From an uncultured Lachnospiraceae bacterium (GTDB lineage: Bacteria > Bacillota > Clostridia > Lachnospirales > Lachnospiraceae): a stretch of 64,000 nucleotides of DNA. The position numbers and the translations under genes were made by a program. The stretch covers positions 8,773 through 72,772 of the forward strand of contig CARQVR010000009.1 of the NCBI GenBank assembly GCA_949051815.1. Reading direction: 5' to 3'. The notes under the pieces were generated by a model that was given only the letters and a program-made list of their open reading frames with translations, was not told where the DNA came from and did no database searches. Positions within the stretch are counted from its first letter, which is position 1. Every line of letters begins with the position of its first letter. Shown piece after piece: positions 52,898-62,326 of this stretch.

Positions 52898-55800
52898 TTA
52901 ATCCTGTTTATAAATCGCCTTCTTCTCAATCGTAAACCTGACCGTCACACTGCCTCCGTATTTTCCTGCTCCGGTGACTGTCACGCTGCCTTTGTTTTTG
53001 CCAGAGGCAGTGTTCGCACCATAGCTTAACGTATAATCGGTATCCGCCGCCAGCTTCGTGAGCTTATATTTACCGCCCTGTGCCGTCGCCTCATCCTTCA
53101 CTTTATCCTTCTTCGCCGCAGCGACTGCCGCTTTCTCTCCATAATATACCGCCACATCCGGTTTGACCTGTCCGCCTGTATATATGTTTTGCCCGCTTCC
53201 TTCGGACACCACCACATACAGATTTGCTGTGACCAGTTTATCGGCGTAAATGTATTTCCCAAGCGGAACTTCTACGGACTGATCCGCTGTCTGTCCTCCG
53301 GCGTAACCGCCCTTTCCCGTCACCTTCACCACGGGCTCCGGCGGAAGCGGCGTTCCGGCGGAAGCGGCGCCTGTGGACGCATCCGAAGCCGCCAGCGCAT
53401 CCGCGTAAGCCTGAATGATCTCCGGCGTGCACTTCGTCTCGTCGATGACATAATCCTTCGTCTCGCCCATGCTGAGGGTTTTCTTTCCTTCCACAAGCTT
53501 AAACTTGAAATCCTTGAACTTCATGCCGTTTTTCCGCTGCACCTGCGCGCACGATACGCTTACAGTCTGATCCGCAATCACTGTCTTCAGCGAAGCCGGT
53601 ATGACCGCAAAGGACACTTCCACTTTTCCCGCGTAGTTGCCTTTTCCCGTTACCGTCATAAGGGGTCTCTTGTTCTCAGCCGTCTGCGCTGTAGTTACCG
53701 CGTTGTTGTTCTTATATTTTACCGTGTAATCCGTGCCCTCACGCAACACCGCTCCCGCTTCGTTTGTGACCACAAAGGAAAGCTTCGCGCCATTCTTGCC
53801 GTAAACCGCCTCTGCCCCGTCGCTTCCAGTCTTCACCGCCGCGCTGCTACCGCCGCTTCCTCCCGGCGCCGCCACGGTAAGCCTGTCCTTCGACAGTTCC
53901 TGTGCCGTGATCCTGAAGGTCTTCCTGAAGCTGCCGGTATAGCCGGACGCGGGCTTCGCCGTGAAGGTCATGGTGGCGGTGCCCTTCTTTACATTGTTCT
54001 TATAACTGATGGTGTAATGTTCGCCGTAATTAAATTCCTTCGCCGTCGGATTACTCTTTGTCACCTTCGTCGTCAGTATGACTTTGTTCTGTGTCACCGC
54101 CTTCCCGGTATAGGACATGGATGCCCGGAAAGCGTCTGTCTGCGGCTCACCCGGTTTCGCGCTGTCATATGCCTTCACGTCAACGGTATTCGCCGCAAAC
54201 TTCGCGCCCGTGATCTTGAAGGTGACGCTCTTCGTGCCCACATAGCCGTTTATCCCCGTAAGGGTCATGGTCGCCGTACCCGCCGCGCGGTTCGTGCCAG
54301 CGTAGTCTATGGTGTAATCCCTTCCCCAGACCAGACCTTCCCCGCCAGCCTTTCCGTTCTTCCCGGCTTTCACAAGGAACATATCATTTGCATTCTCCTC
54401 CGCTGTACCGCTTACCGTACCTGCTGCCGTCACCTTATAGTTTTTCTTTGTCGCGGCATCGTAATATCCGGGCGTCAGCATCACGTCCTGCCCCGTGTAG
54501 GCAAACGTCTTCTGGTTTTTGCCAAGGGTAATGGTGGCGTTCTTCATCAGCTTCTGCTTTTCGGACACATACACTTTCCGTCTGACTGTCCCCGCATAAT
54601 TGCCTTTCCCCGTGACCGTCAGGGTGAAAACGCCGCTGTAACCCTTGGGGATCGCAGGCAGCGTATATTGCTTTCCTGCATTCAGCGTTCCCTCCGCCTT
54701 CCAGTCGGGCACGGCATTTCCTGCCCCATCACGGGCTTCCTGTGCGCCAAGCGACACGGTAAAGTCTGTCCCCGCTTTCATCGCTTTCTTATACTTTATG
54801 GAACCGAAAGGCTTCTGCTCTTTCTTTCCGTTCGCCACGAGCTGATCCGTGTATTTCAGGGTAAATCCCGCTGAAAGGGGCGTATCGCCCTGCTGTCCCA
54901 CTGTGCCCCCAGACTCCGCTTTGTTCCCATCCGCTGCGGATATCTGTGCCGGAAGTATCATAAAATTCCGGTAAATCGTCTCCGCATAATTTCCTTTGCC
55001 GGTAATCACCACATAGGGACAGTCCTTACTGAAATGTCCGATTACATCCGTTATTGTTTCATTGGCCTTCCCCGGGTTTACAACGCTGGCAGTACCGCCT
55101 GCCGCCGTCGGTTTTCCGTCTTCACCGACCGCCGCTGCATTCGTATTGTTGACATATTTCACCGTATAGTCCTTACCGGATTTCAGGAGGGTTTTTCCGT
55201 CGCTGTCATACACGGTCACCGCCGGTTTTTGTGCGCTTCCCGTATAAAACCGGTCCGGAATCTCCTGCACGCACAGCTTCAGACCGTTTCCGTCCTCCGC
55301 CGCCGCACTCAGCCAGCACGCATACAGAGTCAGATCAGACTGCACCGTGTCCGTGTCAAAATTCCATTCCTTTCCTTTGGCAAAAGTCCTGTCCCGGTAC
55401 CAGCCCGCAAACACATGCCCCTGCTCTTTCGCGGCCGGCGTCCGCTCGCTGTCCGAAAGCTCCAGAAGCGCGCCCGACTTGATACCGCTCTTTCTGAACC
55501 CGTCACAGTATCCCATGCCGTCAAAGGTGACGGTGTACGCCACCCGTTCCTCCGACACCGTCAGTATACCGGGCTTGTATGTAAGGCTGTAGTTCATCCC
55601 CGCATCCGCCTTCGAGGGATGGATATAATACCCGCCCGTCTTTGATATGTCAATCGATGTAACGGTGTCTTTTCCTTCCTCGTCCGTCGTGACGGTATAG
55701 GACGGCCCTGTCGTCAGCCGGTCTCCGTTCAAAAGCCCCGCCGTCTCATACCCGAAGGCATACTCACCCACGCCGTTTTGTCCCACGGAAACCGTGCCGC

Positions 55801-58800
55801 CGCCCGCCTGCATCAGCACAATCATATCATTTGCCCGCACGACGGCGTCCGCCTTTGCGATCGTGAACGGGTATTCTTCGCTTCCCGCATAGTCCGGGTC
55901 ATCATCTTTGACCAATATGGTCAGTCTGTAGCTGCCTGCATCCGCGGGCGGCTTTTCCGCAGCATTCCCGTCCGGCGCGCCGCCCTGTACGGGGTATGCC
56001 GTGCCGTCCGCCATCGTGCCGCTGTAGTGATAGACGAGCGCAACCTTCTCCGTGATATCCGTACCGTCCTCCGCTTTTACCACTGCTTTCCCGTTGTAAG
56101 AGACGGGAGTACCGCTGTACACCACACTGTCCGGCATGACGATTCCGGAGATAACCGCTGCCTTCTTTGCCACCATGGTGACTTTCACGGTCAATTCCGC
56201 GTTCTTGTAGTTCCGGAAAGACACCGATATCTTTATGGAAGCCGTTTTCCCTTCTTCCGCCGCCTTGGTGCCATAGGTAAGGACGCCGTTTTTAATGTCC
56301 GCCGTGACGGGTGTTTTGGAGAAAATACTGTCCGTATCCACCACCTGCGTGATCTCATAGCCCGTCTTTTTCCCGCAGGCTCTAAAGCTGCCTGTCAGAT
56401 CAATTTTCCTGTTTTGCTGTGCCTGTGTGCACTGTGCGGCCGTAACATTTCGCGTCTCCCCGGCGGGAGCCGCCGCCTTGCCGATGGCAAAGGTCTTCGT
56501 AACCGTGCCGCTGTAGCTGCCCGTGCCTTTGATGATGACTGTGGGGGCGGCGCTGTCCTTGTCTGGCTGCTCGCAGGCATCTGTATTATTGCGGTAGGAT
56601 ACGGTATAGTCCGTGCCCTCCGTGAGCGTCACCGTTGTTCCCGTACCGTTCGTCGACGGTTTCGTGCAGGTCACCGCAGCCGGTTCCGGCGTTTTGGGCG
56701 TTCCGTCGTAGGTGTAGGCTGCTGTCGGGAGAGTGACGGTTGTATTTGCGGCGGTCAGAATGTGCGCCACAGTCAGCGTGATCTTTCCCGTCAGCGTCTT
56801 CCCGTCCTTCGTGTAAGTCACGATCAGTTCCAACGTTCCCGGCTCCGTTGTAGAGAGGGACGCTGCGTTGGTGGTATAGCCGTCCGTCTGGCCGTCTGAC
56901 TGCACCAGCTTCCGGACGCTGCCGTCCGCCCCGTACCAGGTGACTGTCAGGTCGTCCGTCCCGATCGCCTCGCCACAGCCGTAAAGGGTCTTCTTCTTGG
57001 AGACTTCCATGCGCGCTGTCGAAACAGAGGGCTTGCTGCCCTTCTGGATCAGGACGCTGTAGGGGAGGTTTTTCGGCAGGCAGTTTTTTTCCACCTTCGT
57101 GCCGTCAGCCATGTACCACTCTTCGTCCCCTTTATAATTGTCGCCTCCTGTAATGGCAATATTAATCTTTACATTATAGGGCGTGTAGAGCATGGTAAGC
57201 TTTTCACAGTTATAGAGCGGCGCAAGCTGTGACCAGCCATCCTCCAGATATTCATAATTAAAGTTGCTCATGTTCAGGATTTCCAGGCTCTTACAGCTAT
57301 AAAACATTTCAGCTACCGGTAAATATGGATCTTCTCCGTCTTCCTTGATCATATGCAGCTCAGCCGTTCCAAGGTTGCCCGGTTTTACCTCCTGCAAGCT
57401 GCTACACCCGGCAAACATGCCGACCATCGTAGTTACATTCCCAAAGTTCACTCCGCTCAAGTCAATCTGTGTCAGACCACTACACCCTTCAAACATACGG
57501 TTCGTACTTTCTACCTTTGAAGTGTCCAATCCGCCCAGATCAATGCTTGTCAGCTCAGACTGAACTCTAAACATGGAATCCATGTTTGTCACATTTGAAG
57601 TATCCAGTCCACTCAGATCAATACTGGTTAAACGATAGATTGGTTGCCTGTAACCGCCTATGCCACCGCCTCCCACACTCGCAAACATATGAGACATGTC
57701 TGTCACATGCTCCGTATTAAGGGTACGCAGATCAATATCCCCTTTGCTGTTGGCGAACATACGGTTCATATCTGTTATCGTATCAGTTCGCAATTTACTA
57801 AAATCCACTCCGGTCAGATCACAAGTACTGAATAATCCTCCAAGTGTTGTCGTAACACTCGTATCCAGTCTCCCAAAGTCAAGCCCCCTCACATTACATC
57901 CCTCAAAGATACCCTGTATCGTCATGGCACTGCTCAGATCAAGCCACGCCAGATCAAGCCCGGTTAAATTCTGCCTTTCCGGACCAACAAGACACCCGTA
58001 ACCTTCCGGATCACTGTTGCATGCGAACATATAGCTCATATCCGTAGCACTATGTGTTGTAAAACTGCCGCCCAGCACGATCTGATGAAAGTCACAGTTT
58101 GTAAACATATATCGCATATCTGTAGTCTTTCCCGTATCCCAGCCGCTTAAGTTCATATCTCCCCAATTGGTGCACCCATAAAACATGGCGGACATATTTG
58201 TCACACTTGAAGTATTGAAACCGCTTACGTCTGCATTTTTCAGACCACTACAACCACTAAACATGCTGGACATATCCGTTACATTTCCCGTATGAAAGTT
58301 TTGTCCCAAGTCAACAGTTTCCAGTTTGTAACATCCCTGAAACATTCCGGACATGTCAGTCACAGACCCGGTATCGGATCCTGTAAAACTGATTTTTGTT
58401 AAGTTATAGCAACCGCTAAACATCCATGAAGCATCCGTCATTCCGGTCACTTTAATCTCCGCGGTCTTGATCTTAGACTTTGTGCTAAAATTTTTGCACC
58501 ACGGTCCTCGCGGAAGCGCACTGCTTCCTCCACCGACCTTGGCAAAGTCCCCCGTGCCTTCCACCGTCAGTTTCCCGTCGGCATCGACCACCCATGTGAT
58601 ATTCTCATAAGCGCCGCTGTCGACCGCGTCCGCCGGCACTGCCAATGCGCGCATCTCTTCCTGTTCTTCCAGCGTATTCTCCGACACGGAATTATCCGAT
58701 ACGGAATCCCTTTCTTCTTCCTCCGGCGCCTCATCCTCTTCCGGAGCGCCCGGCTCTTCCTCCGGGTCGTCTGTTTCCGTGTCTCCTTCATCCGGGTTCT

Positions 58801-59338
58801 GTGTGTTGTCCCCGTCCGTTTCATCGCCGGGATTCTGTGCGTCGTCCCCGTTCGTTCCATCGCCGGGATTCTGTGCGTCGTCCCCGTTCGTTCCATCACC
58901 GGGATTCTGTGCGTCGTCCCCGTTCGTTCCATCACCGGGATTCTGTGCGTCGTCCCCCTCTTCTCCGCCACCGGGATTCTGTGTGCTATCTCCGCCCTTT
59001 TCGTCATCCGGGCTCTCCTGGCCTTCCCCCGCTTTTTCCCCGTCGGGATTCTGCGTCTGGTTTTCTCCACCTTCCCCGTCGGGATTCGTCACTTTATCCC
59101 CACCGTTGTCTTCACCCGGATTCTCCGCTGTTTCTTCCTTATTCTCATTATTCTCATTGTCAGAATCCTGTGTTTCCTCTGCTCCGCCTTCATCGAAGCC
59201 CTGCGTCTGTTCCTCCGCCACAGGCTCCTTCGCCCATACGGGCATCGCGGACGCCAGATCCGCCGCAAGCAGGCTGATGCAGAATAACCCCGCCAGCAGT
59301 CTGTGCCTTATGTGTCCCTTCTTTTTTGCGAACTGCAT
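52898..59338 (-). CDS. Giant BspA-like secreted surface protein
   Basis: Start ATG 59338 has GAGGGAG upstream. The 2146-residue protein has a signal peptide (about 1-37), an acidic Asn/Pro/Gly/Asp region with 12-residue repeats (about 45-215), and a BspA-type DUF285 solenoid (about 280-720: NVTDMSSMFSGCSGL and similar about 12 times). Several Ig-like/MBG-type units follow (YDGTPK, YTVSYRNNT, GTGSYSGTV), then an InlB-type repeat (VTFDGMGYCDGF...FAGWYRD, about 1265-1340) and more GKGNYAGTV units to the end. No LPxTG, LysM or SLH anchor is visible at the C terminus. BspA-like proteins mediate adhesion. Expression is probably phase-variable through the poly-G promoter. Confidence 0.9.
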   Translation of the reverse strand: MQFAKKKGHIRHRLLAGLFCISLLAADLASAMPVWAKEPVAEEQTQGFDEGGAEETQDSDNENNENKEETAENPGEDNGGDKVTNPDGEGGENQTQNPDGEKAGEGQESPDDEKGGDSTQNPGGGEEGDDAQNPGDGTNGDDAQNPGDGTNGDDAQNPGDGTNGDDAQNPGDETDGDNTQNPDEGDTETDDPEEEPGAPEEDEAPEEEERDSVSDNSVSENTLEEQEEMRALAVPADAVDSGAYENITWVVDADGKLTVEGTGDFAKVGGGSSALPRGPWCKNFSTKSKIKTAEIKVTGMTDASWMFSGCYNLTKISFTGSDTGSVTDMSGMFQGCYKLETVDLGQNFHTGNVTDMSSMFSGCSGLKNADVSGFNTSSVTNMSAMFYGCTNWGDMNLSGWDTGKTTDMRYMFTNCDFHQIVLGGSFTTHSATDMSYMFACNSDPEGYGCLVGPERQNLTGLDLAWLDLSSAMTIQGIFEGCNVRGLDFGRLDTSVTTTLGGLFSTCDLTGVDFSKLRTDTITDMNRMFANSKGDIDLRTLNTEHVTDMSHMFASVGGGGIGGYRQPIYRLTSIDLSGLDTSNVTNMDSMFRVQSELTSIDLGGLDTSKVESTNRMFEGCSGLTQIDLSGVNFGNVTTMVGMFAGCSSLQEVKPGNLGTAELHMIKEDGEDPYLPVAEMFYSCKSLEILNMSNFNYEYLEDGWSQLAPLYNCEKLTMLYTPYNVKINIAITGGDNYKGDEEWYMADGTKVEKNCLPKNLPYSVLIQKGSKPSVSTARMEVSKKKTLYGCGEAIGTDDLTVTWYGADGSVRKLVQSDGQTDGYTTNAASLSTTEPGTLELIVTYTKDGKTLTGKITLTVAHILTAANTTVTLPTAAYTYDGTPKTPEPAAVTCTKPSTNGTGTTVTLTEGTDYTVSYRNNTDACEQPDKDSAAPTVIIKGTGSYSGTVTKTFAIGKAAAPAGETRNVTAAQCTQAQQNRKIDLTGSFRACGKKTGYEITQVVDTDSIFSKTPVTADIKNGVLTYGTKAAEEGKTASIKISVSFRNYKNAELTVKVTMVAKKAAVISGIVMPDSVVYSGTPVSYNGKAVVKAEDGTDITEKVALVYHYSGTMADGTAYPVQGGAPDGNAAEKPPADAGSYRLTILVKDDDPDYAGSEEYPFTIAKADAVVRANDMIVLMQAGGGTVSVGQNGVGEYAFGYETAGLLNGDRLTTGPSYTVTTDEEGKDTVTSIDISKTGGYYIHPSKADAGMNYSLTYKPGILTVSEERVAYTVTFDGMGYCDGFRKSGIKSGALLELSDSERTPAAKEQGHVFAGWYRDRTFAKGKEWNFDTDTVQSDLTLYACWLSAAAEDGNGLKLCVQEIPDRFYTGSAQKPAVTVYDSDGKTLLKSGKDYTVKYVNNTNAAAVGEDGKPTAAGGTASVVNPGKANETITDVIGHFSKDCPYVVITGKGNYAETIYRNFMILPAQISAADGNKAESGGTVGQQGDTPLSAGFTLKYTDQLVANGKKEQKPFGSIKYKKAMKAGTDFTVSLGAQEARDGAGNAVPDWKAEGTLNAGKQYTLPAIPKGYSGVFTLTVTGKGNYAGTVRRKVYVSEKQKLMKNATITLGKNQKTFAYTGQDVMLTPGYYDAATKKNYKVTAAGTVSGTAEENANDMFLVKAGKNGKAGGEGLVWGRDYTIDYAGTNRAAGTATMTLTGINGYVGTKSVTFKITGAKFAANTVDVKAYDSAKPGEPQTDAFRASMSYTGKAVTQNKVILTTKVTKSNPTAKEFNYGEHYTISYKNNVKKGTATMTFTAKPASGYTGSFRKTFRITAQELSKDRLTVAAPGGSGGSSAAVKTGSDGAEAVYGKNGAKLSFVVTNEAGAVLREGTDYTVKYKNNNAVTTAQTAENKRPLMTVTGKGNYAGKVEVSFAVIPASLKTVIADQTVSVSCAQVQRKNGMKFKDFKFKLVEGKKTLSMGETKDYVIDETKCTPEIIQAYADALAASDASTGAASAGTPLPPEPVVKVTGKGGYAGGQTADQSVEVPLGKYIYADKLVTANLYVVVSEGSGQNIYTGGQVKPDVAVYYGEKAAVAAAKKDKVKDEATAQGGKYKLTKLAADTDYTLSYGANTASGKNKGSVTVTGAGKYGGSVTVRFTIEKKAIYKQD
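58830..58980. repeat. 36-bp in-frame tandem repeats in the surface protein gene
   Basis: Three to four near-identical 36-bp units code DDAQNPGDGTNG. Flanking copies are degenerate. The unit keeps the reading frame, so copy number can vary without loss of the protein. Confidence 0.85.
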
Positions 59339-59402
59339 TTTTTCTCCCTCTCGTTTCCTTCCTATTTTGTATCCCGCCGGATTGCGCGATTCACTCCGTT
59401 TC

Positions 59403-59432
59403 ATTCTACCCCCCCCCGTGCAAATCTGTCAA
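59403..59432 (-). promoter_or_regulatory. Promoter of the giant surface protein with poly-G spacer
   Basis: On the minus strand TTGACA (59427-59432) and TAGAAT (59403-59408) are separated by 18 bp, of which the last nine are G (59409-59417). With eight G the spacer would be the optimal 17 bp. The start site should lie near 59396, about 58 bp before the ATG. Confidence 0.8.
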
Positions 59433-59495
59433 GAAGCAGTCTGCATACAAGCAGGCATCCTTTCGCCGACACTTTCCGACTCTGCTTGTGCGCAC
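59433..59495 (-). repeat. Copy of a dispersed intergenic repeat upstream of the surface protein promoter
   Basis: Follows the T-run of the terminator at 59496. It shares GTGCGC, AAGCAGAGTC, GGAA, GTCGGCGA and TGCTTGTATG words with the copies near 12895 and 10138. Confidence 0.45.
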
Positions 59496-59528
59496 AAAAA
59501 AACAGCCCTGAGTTTCCTCCTGACTGTT
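59496..59528 (-). terminator. Terminator of the DUF1703 ATPase gene
   Basis: AACAGCCCTGAG (59501-59512) and an imperfect partner ending at 59528 flank a 4-base loop, followed by seven T on the minus strand. Confidence 0.7.
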
Positions 59529-59554
59529 CTTTCTTCTATCGCAATAAACTGTAT

Positions 59555-61120
59555 TCAACCGTTCTTTTCCACCAGCTCTATCACGCACTCATGCGTCTTG
59601 TTTTCCTTATCATAATTGATCCCCACAAGCAGAATGTCCCCCACATACCCTTCCAGCGCCTGCGTATACTGCCGGTCTTTGATCTGCTGTATGGCCGCCT
59701 GCGCGGTCTTGTCGTATTTCAGTTCTACCACGAGGGCCGGTCTGTCTATATGGGGCAGAGGCAGTAACACCACATCCGCAAAGCCCCGTCCGGTGGGAAA
59801 CTCTCTGACCATCCTGTAATCCTTTCTCGCGCTGTAGTACGCAAGTCCGACTGCACAGCTCAACGAATTTTCGTCATTGTAAGAAAGAATGGACGCCGCC
59901 TCCGTATGCGCCCTGTCAAGCCCCCCGGCAACACGCTCCTCGCCGCCGCGCAGCGTATCCTCAAGCAGCCTTTCCGACGCCTTTAAAATGCGCATAATTT
60001 CCGGCCAGCCGCCCACGCTCATGGCATTCTCAAACTCCCTGACAATCTCCTTGTTGGGAATAAAGGCCTCTTCCCTCTCACAGTCATAGCCAAGATAGCC
60101 AAGATGAATCAAAAGTGTCAGCACATCGTCCTTATTCTCCAGATTTCGCATATCATTCCGGAAACTGTACGTGTTCACCTTTACCCGTCCCCCGCCGAGC
60201 ATATGCACAACATCCGTCCGCAGTCCGTCAAAATCCATGTCCATATAAATTTTCAGCGCCTCATAGGTTTCTGTTGTCGTCCAGTAATTGGAGAAGGCAC
60301 GATTCTGCATCGCCATCACAACAGAGCGCGGATTATAGATATGTCCTGACCGCCGAAACTGATAACCGTCATACCAGCTTCCGGTCTGCACAAAGTCCAT
60401 ATCATACCGTCCGCATAGTTCTTTTACCTCTTCCTGCGTAAATCCCGTGTATTCTTCCAGATCAAACTGGTCTGTCATGGAATACTCTTTGAACATATTG
60501 AGAGCGGAATGTATGCCGTACTTCTTTACCGGCAAAATCCCCGTCATATAGGCGAGCGCAACATACTCCTGATCCTTTAAGAGATTCCGCAGAAAGTCGA
60601 GATACTGCTTCTGCATTTCCTCCGACTCCTGCCGCTCCCGCATCACACAGTCCCACTCATCGATCAGGAAGATAAACTGTCTGCCTGTCCGCGCATATAT
60701 CCTCTCAAGCGCCTCCGCAAGACCCGTAATCCGCTCTGAAAGCAACTCTCCATACTCTTCCCTGATTTCCTCCATAACAGCCTGTTCCAGATATTCCGTG
60801 ACTTCCTGCATCTTCGCTCGGATCAAAAACTGCTGCATATTCAAAAAGATCACGTCATACTGATTCAGATGCTCCCTGAATGTCTCCGCCTTTTCAATCT
60901 GAAACCCATGAAACAGTTCTTCGGAGTCGCACCCTCTGCTGTAATAGGCCGCAAGCATGTACAGCGCCACAGATTTCCCAAAGCGTCTCGGCCTGCTGAC
61001 ACAAAGGTACTGCTGTAATGTATTGACATATTTATTCGTCACCGCAATCAGTCCTGTTTTGTCCACATAAATCTCAGAACGGACTGCCTTCCAAAAATTC
61101 CTGTTTCCCTCTCTCCACAA
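59555..61120 (-). CDS. AAA-ATPase with PD-(D/E)XK nuclease-like C terminus (DUF1703/AAA-ATPase_like), 5' end abnormal
   Basis: The protein has IYVDKTGLI, then VSRPRRFGKSVALYMLAAYY with the P-loop-like segment (about residue 42-60), a Walker B IFLIDEWD (about 150) and the DUF1703 end VVELKYDKTAQAAIQQIKDRQY (about 468), a PD-(D/E)XK-like core. Members are common and highly multiplied in gut anaerobes; their role is unknown. Usual homologues begin with a Met a few residues before NPGN. Here the frame runs back through a terminator hairpin to a stop with no ATG. Only a TTG at 61120 without a clear ribosome site is available, so the gene may be 5'-truncated. Confidence 0.75.
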   Translation of the reverse strand: MWREGNRNFWKAVRSEIYVDKTGLIAVTNKYVNTLQQYLCVSRPRRFGKSVALYMLAAYYSRGCDSEELFHGFQIEKAETFREHLNQYDVIFLNMQQFLIRAKMQEVTEYLEQAVMEEIREEYGELLSERITGLAEALERIYARTGRQFIFLIDEWDCVMRERQESEEMQKQYLDFLRNLLKDQEYVALAYMTGILPVKKYGIHSALNMFKEYSMTDQFDLEEYTGFTQEEVKELCGRYDMDFVQTGSWYDGYQFRRSGHIYNPRSVVMAMQNRAFSNYWTTTETYEALKIYMDMDFDGLRTDVVHMLGGGRVKVNTYSFRNDMRNLENKDDVLTLLIHLGYLGYDCEREEAFIPNKEIVREFENAMSVGGWPEIMRILKASERLLEDTLRGGEERVAGGLDRAHTEAASILSYNDENSLSCAVGLAYYSARKDYRMVREFPTGRGFADVVLLPLPHIDRPALVVELKYDKTAQAAIQQIKDRQYTQALEGYVGDILLVGINYDKENKTHECVIELVEKNG

Positions 61121-61123
61121 CCC

Positions 61124-61178
61124 AAAAAGCGCCGGCTTTTCCCCGACTTTTCTTTTCGAAAAGTCAGAAAGCCGACGC
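61124..61178 (-). terminator. Strong terminator of the GH130 operon
   Basis: A long stem GCGTCGGCTTT.GACTTTTC with partner GAAAAGTC.AAAGCCGGCGC, followed by five T on the minus strand. Confidence 0.88.
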
Positions 61179-61262
61179 CTTTCTCTTTTTCTATTTCACT
61201 TTCCTGTTTTTCCGGATCCGCACCGTCAGATCCCACAGACAGTTTTCCCGCGCAGAATCCTT

Positions 61263-62285
61263 TTATCTGATCCCGATTTCCGTATCGGACTCTGTGGTGT
61301 GGCTGTGCTCCTTGATGTAATCCACGATCTCGGAAAGATTCGTGAACGCCAGCCCCACATAGCTGTCCGCGCAGCCATAGTAGAGCGCGATCTTGCCGCT
61401 CTCAGAGTCGTGAATGGTGGCGCAGGGGAAGCACACGTTGGGAACAAAGCCTCTCTCCTCGTACCACTCCTCCGGGGTCAGCAGGAAGTTCTCACAGCGG
61501 TACAGCACTTTGGACGGATTGTCGATGTCCAATATCGCGCCGCCGATGGAGTACACCAGACCGTTGCAGGTGCCGGTCACGCCGTGGTAGAACAAAAGCC
61601 AGCCCTCCGTGGTTTCAATAGGCGCCGCACCGCCGCCGATCTTGACGGACTCCCACCACTCGGAACTTCTCCCCATTACATGTCTGTGTTTCCCCCAGTA
61701 CACCATATCCGGGCTTTCGCTTAAGAAGATATCGCCAAAAGGCGTATGCCCGGAATCGGAAGGACGGCTAAGGAGCATATACTTGCCGTTTATCTTTCTG
61801 GGGAACAGCACCGCGTTTCTGTTAAAGGGAATAAAGGGATTCTCAATTCTCGTAAACGTCTTAAAATCCGTGGTCTTCGCCATACCGATGGAAGCCCCGT
61901 AAAAATCCTGACACCAGATAATATAGTAGGTGTCCTCCACCTTCACCAGACGGGGGTCGTATGCGTATACCGGCATAAAGTCGTTGCCGTCCTCATCCTT
62001 AAAAGGAATCTTCTCCTTCTCAAACTCCCAGTGGATCGCATCCGCGCTGTGTCCCAGATAAATATACGGGATGCCGTTCGTCTGTTCCCCGCGGAACACG
62101 CCGATAAACCCGTCTCCGTAAGGCATTACCGCACTGTTAAAAATTCTGGCAACCCCTTCCACCGGGTTTCTGCCAATAATCGGGTTCTCACTGTATCTCC
62201 AGATCGGTGCGCCCGTAAGCCCCTCCGGCTTCTCCTGCCAGGGCACATTCTTTACAACCGGGCTGATCATTTTTACTTCGCTCAT
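61263..62285 (-). CDS. GH130 beta-1,4-mannooligosaccharide phosphorylase
   Basis: The 340-residue cytosolic enzyme has the five-bladed propeller features of GH130: NPIIGRNPVEGVARIFNSAV, VYAYDPRLVKVEDTYYIIWCQD (catalytic Asp context), NRNAVLFPRKINGKYMLLSRPSD and GGGAAPIETTEGWLLFYHGV. It resembles subfamily 2, which phosphorolyses mannooligosaccharides to mannose 1-phosphate. GGAGGAAGAG precedes ATG 62285. It follows the other GH130 gene by 41 bp and ends the operon. Confidence 0.88.
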   Translation of the reverse strand: MSEVKMISPVVKNVPWQEKPEGLTGAPIWRYSENPIIGRNPVEGVARIFNSAVMPYGDGFIGVFRGEQTNGIPYIYLGHSADAIHWEFEKEKIPFKDEDGNDFMPVYAYDPRLVKVEDTYYIIWCQDFYGASIGMAKTTDFKTFTRIENPFIPFNRNAVLFPRKINGKYMLLSRPSDSGHTPFGDIFLSESPDMVYWGKHRHVMGRSSEWWESVKIGGGAAPIETTEGWLLFYHGVTGTCNGLVYSIGGAILDIDNPSKVLYRCENFLLTPEEWYEERGFVPNVCFPCATIHDSESGKIALYYGCADSYVGLAFTNLSEIVDYIKEHSHTTESDTEIGIR

Positions 62286-62326
62286 CTTCTCTTCCTCCAT
62301 TCCGAAGCGCAAACTGCACTTTCCTT

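Noticed and set aside
53189..54874. 561-codon plus-strand frame inside the surface protein gene
   Set aside because: It is antisense to repeated Ig-like units. Its apparent repeats only mirror those of the real gene.
59339..59404. Upstream ATG at 59404 as start of the surface protein
   Set aside because: It overlaps the -10 box and precedes the expected transcription start. ATG 59338 has a ribosome site and a signal peptide follows directly.
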